From an uncultured Clostridia bacterium (GTDB lineage: Bacteria > Bacillota > Clostridia > Christensenellales > CAG-138), in assembly GCA_944366945.1 (NCBI GenBank), contig CALVWJ010000018.1:1-52668 (forward strand): a DNA stretch of 52,668 nt, written 5' to 3'. A program made the translations under genes and the position numbers. This document shows, in pieces, positions 52,599 to 52,668 of the stretch. Positions within the stretch are counted from its first letter, which is position 1. Every line of letters begins with the position of its first letter. A model generated the notes under the pieces. It searched no databases and was not told where the DNA came from. It saw only the letters and a program-made list of their open reading frames with translations.

Positions 52599-52668
52599 TT
52601 ATGTGCGATAAAGAAGTAATAGAAGTGTAAAAAATTTTGCCGTTCCTATCCGGCACTCGCGCGTTGTG

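Overview
The window looks like chromosome of an anaerobic Gram-positive bacterium of the class Clostridia with moderately high GC (Christensenellales-like is a guess, not shown). The reasons are GGAGG-type ribosome sites, lipobox lipoproteins, DegV, a DnaD-type replication protein, YugP, SleB/NlpC-type wall hydrolases, a sortase, and a Tn1549-like conjugative element remnant at the right end. No rRNA, tRNA or CRISPR array was seen.

Layout. 1-3.1 kb: glycogen genes glgB-glgC on the minus strand (glgC runs off the left edge). 3.2-6.9 kb: lipoate ligase, YugP protease, MATE pump. 7.1-12.0 kb: a decayed secreted-protein gene, a small zinc-ribbon membrane protein, a DUF2975/YozG-like/DUF4173 membrane-regulator cassette, two small exported proteins, and the manganese exporter gene mntP behind a clear yybP-ykoY (Mn2+) riboswitch with its own terminator. 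12.4-22.3 kb: housekeeping genes (DegV, M1-type peptidase, DnaD, lysS, greA, a DUF2975-like protein, dusB and its membrane-protein partner). 22.4-24.0 kb: a von Willebrand A protein interrupted by one in-frame TAG. 24.3-29.9 kb: a YedK/HMCES-type SRAP protein, a two-gene ABC exporter, and a LysR regulator. 30.2-36.9 kb: a complete oligopeptide import operon (binding protein, two permeases, two ATPases) ending in a C45-family acyltransferase/amidohydrolase, divergent from the LysR gene. 37.2-39.0 kb: another ABC exporter.

38.9-52.7 kb is accessory DNA: a coupled SEC-C-tail / four-TM protein pair (possible defence-type effector module, 5' end probably damaged), three lipoproteins (one frameshifted at a T5 tract), two peptidoglycan-binding wall hydrolases without signal peptides, a sortase, and a wrecked conjugative element (truncated parA, intact parB, broken DUF4314 gene, a second parB-like gene fused by deletion to the tail of an NlpC/P60 conjugation gene).

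The best candidates for new biology are the SEC-C/4TM pair, the six-domain signal-less hydrolase with its neighbours, the LysR-peptide importer-C45 unit, and the amber codon in the VWA gene. Several genes carry single-base lesions, so assembly error must be excluded first.
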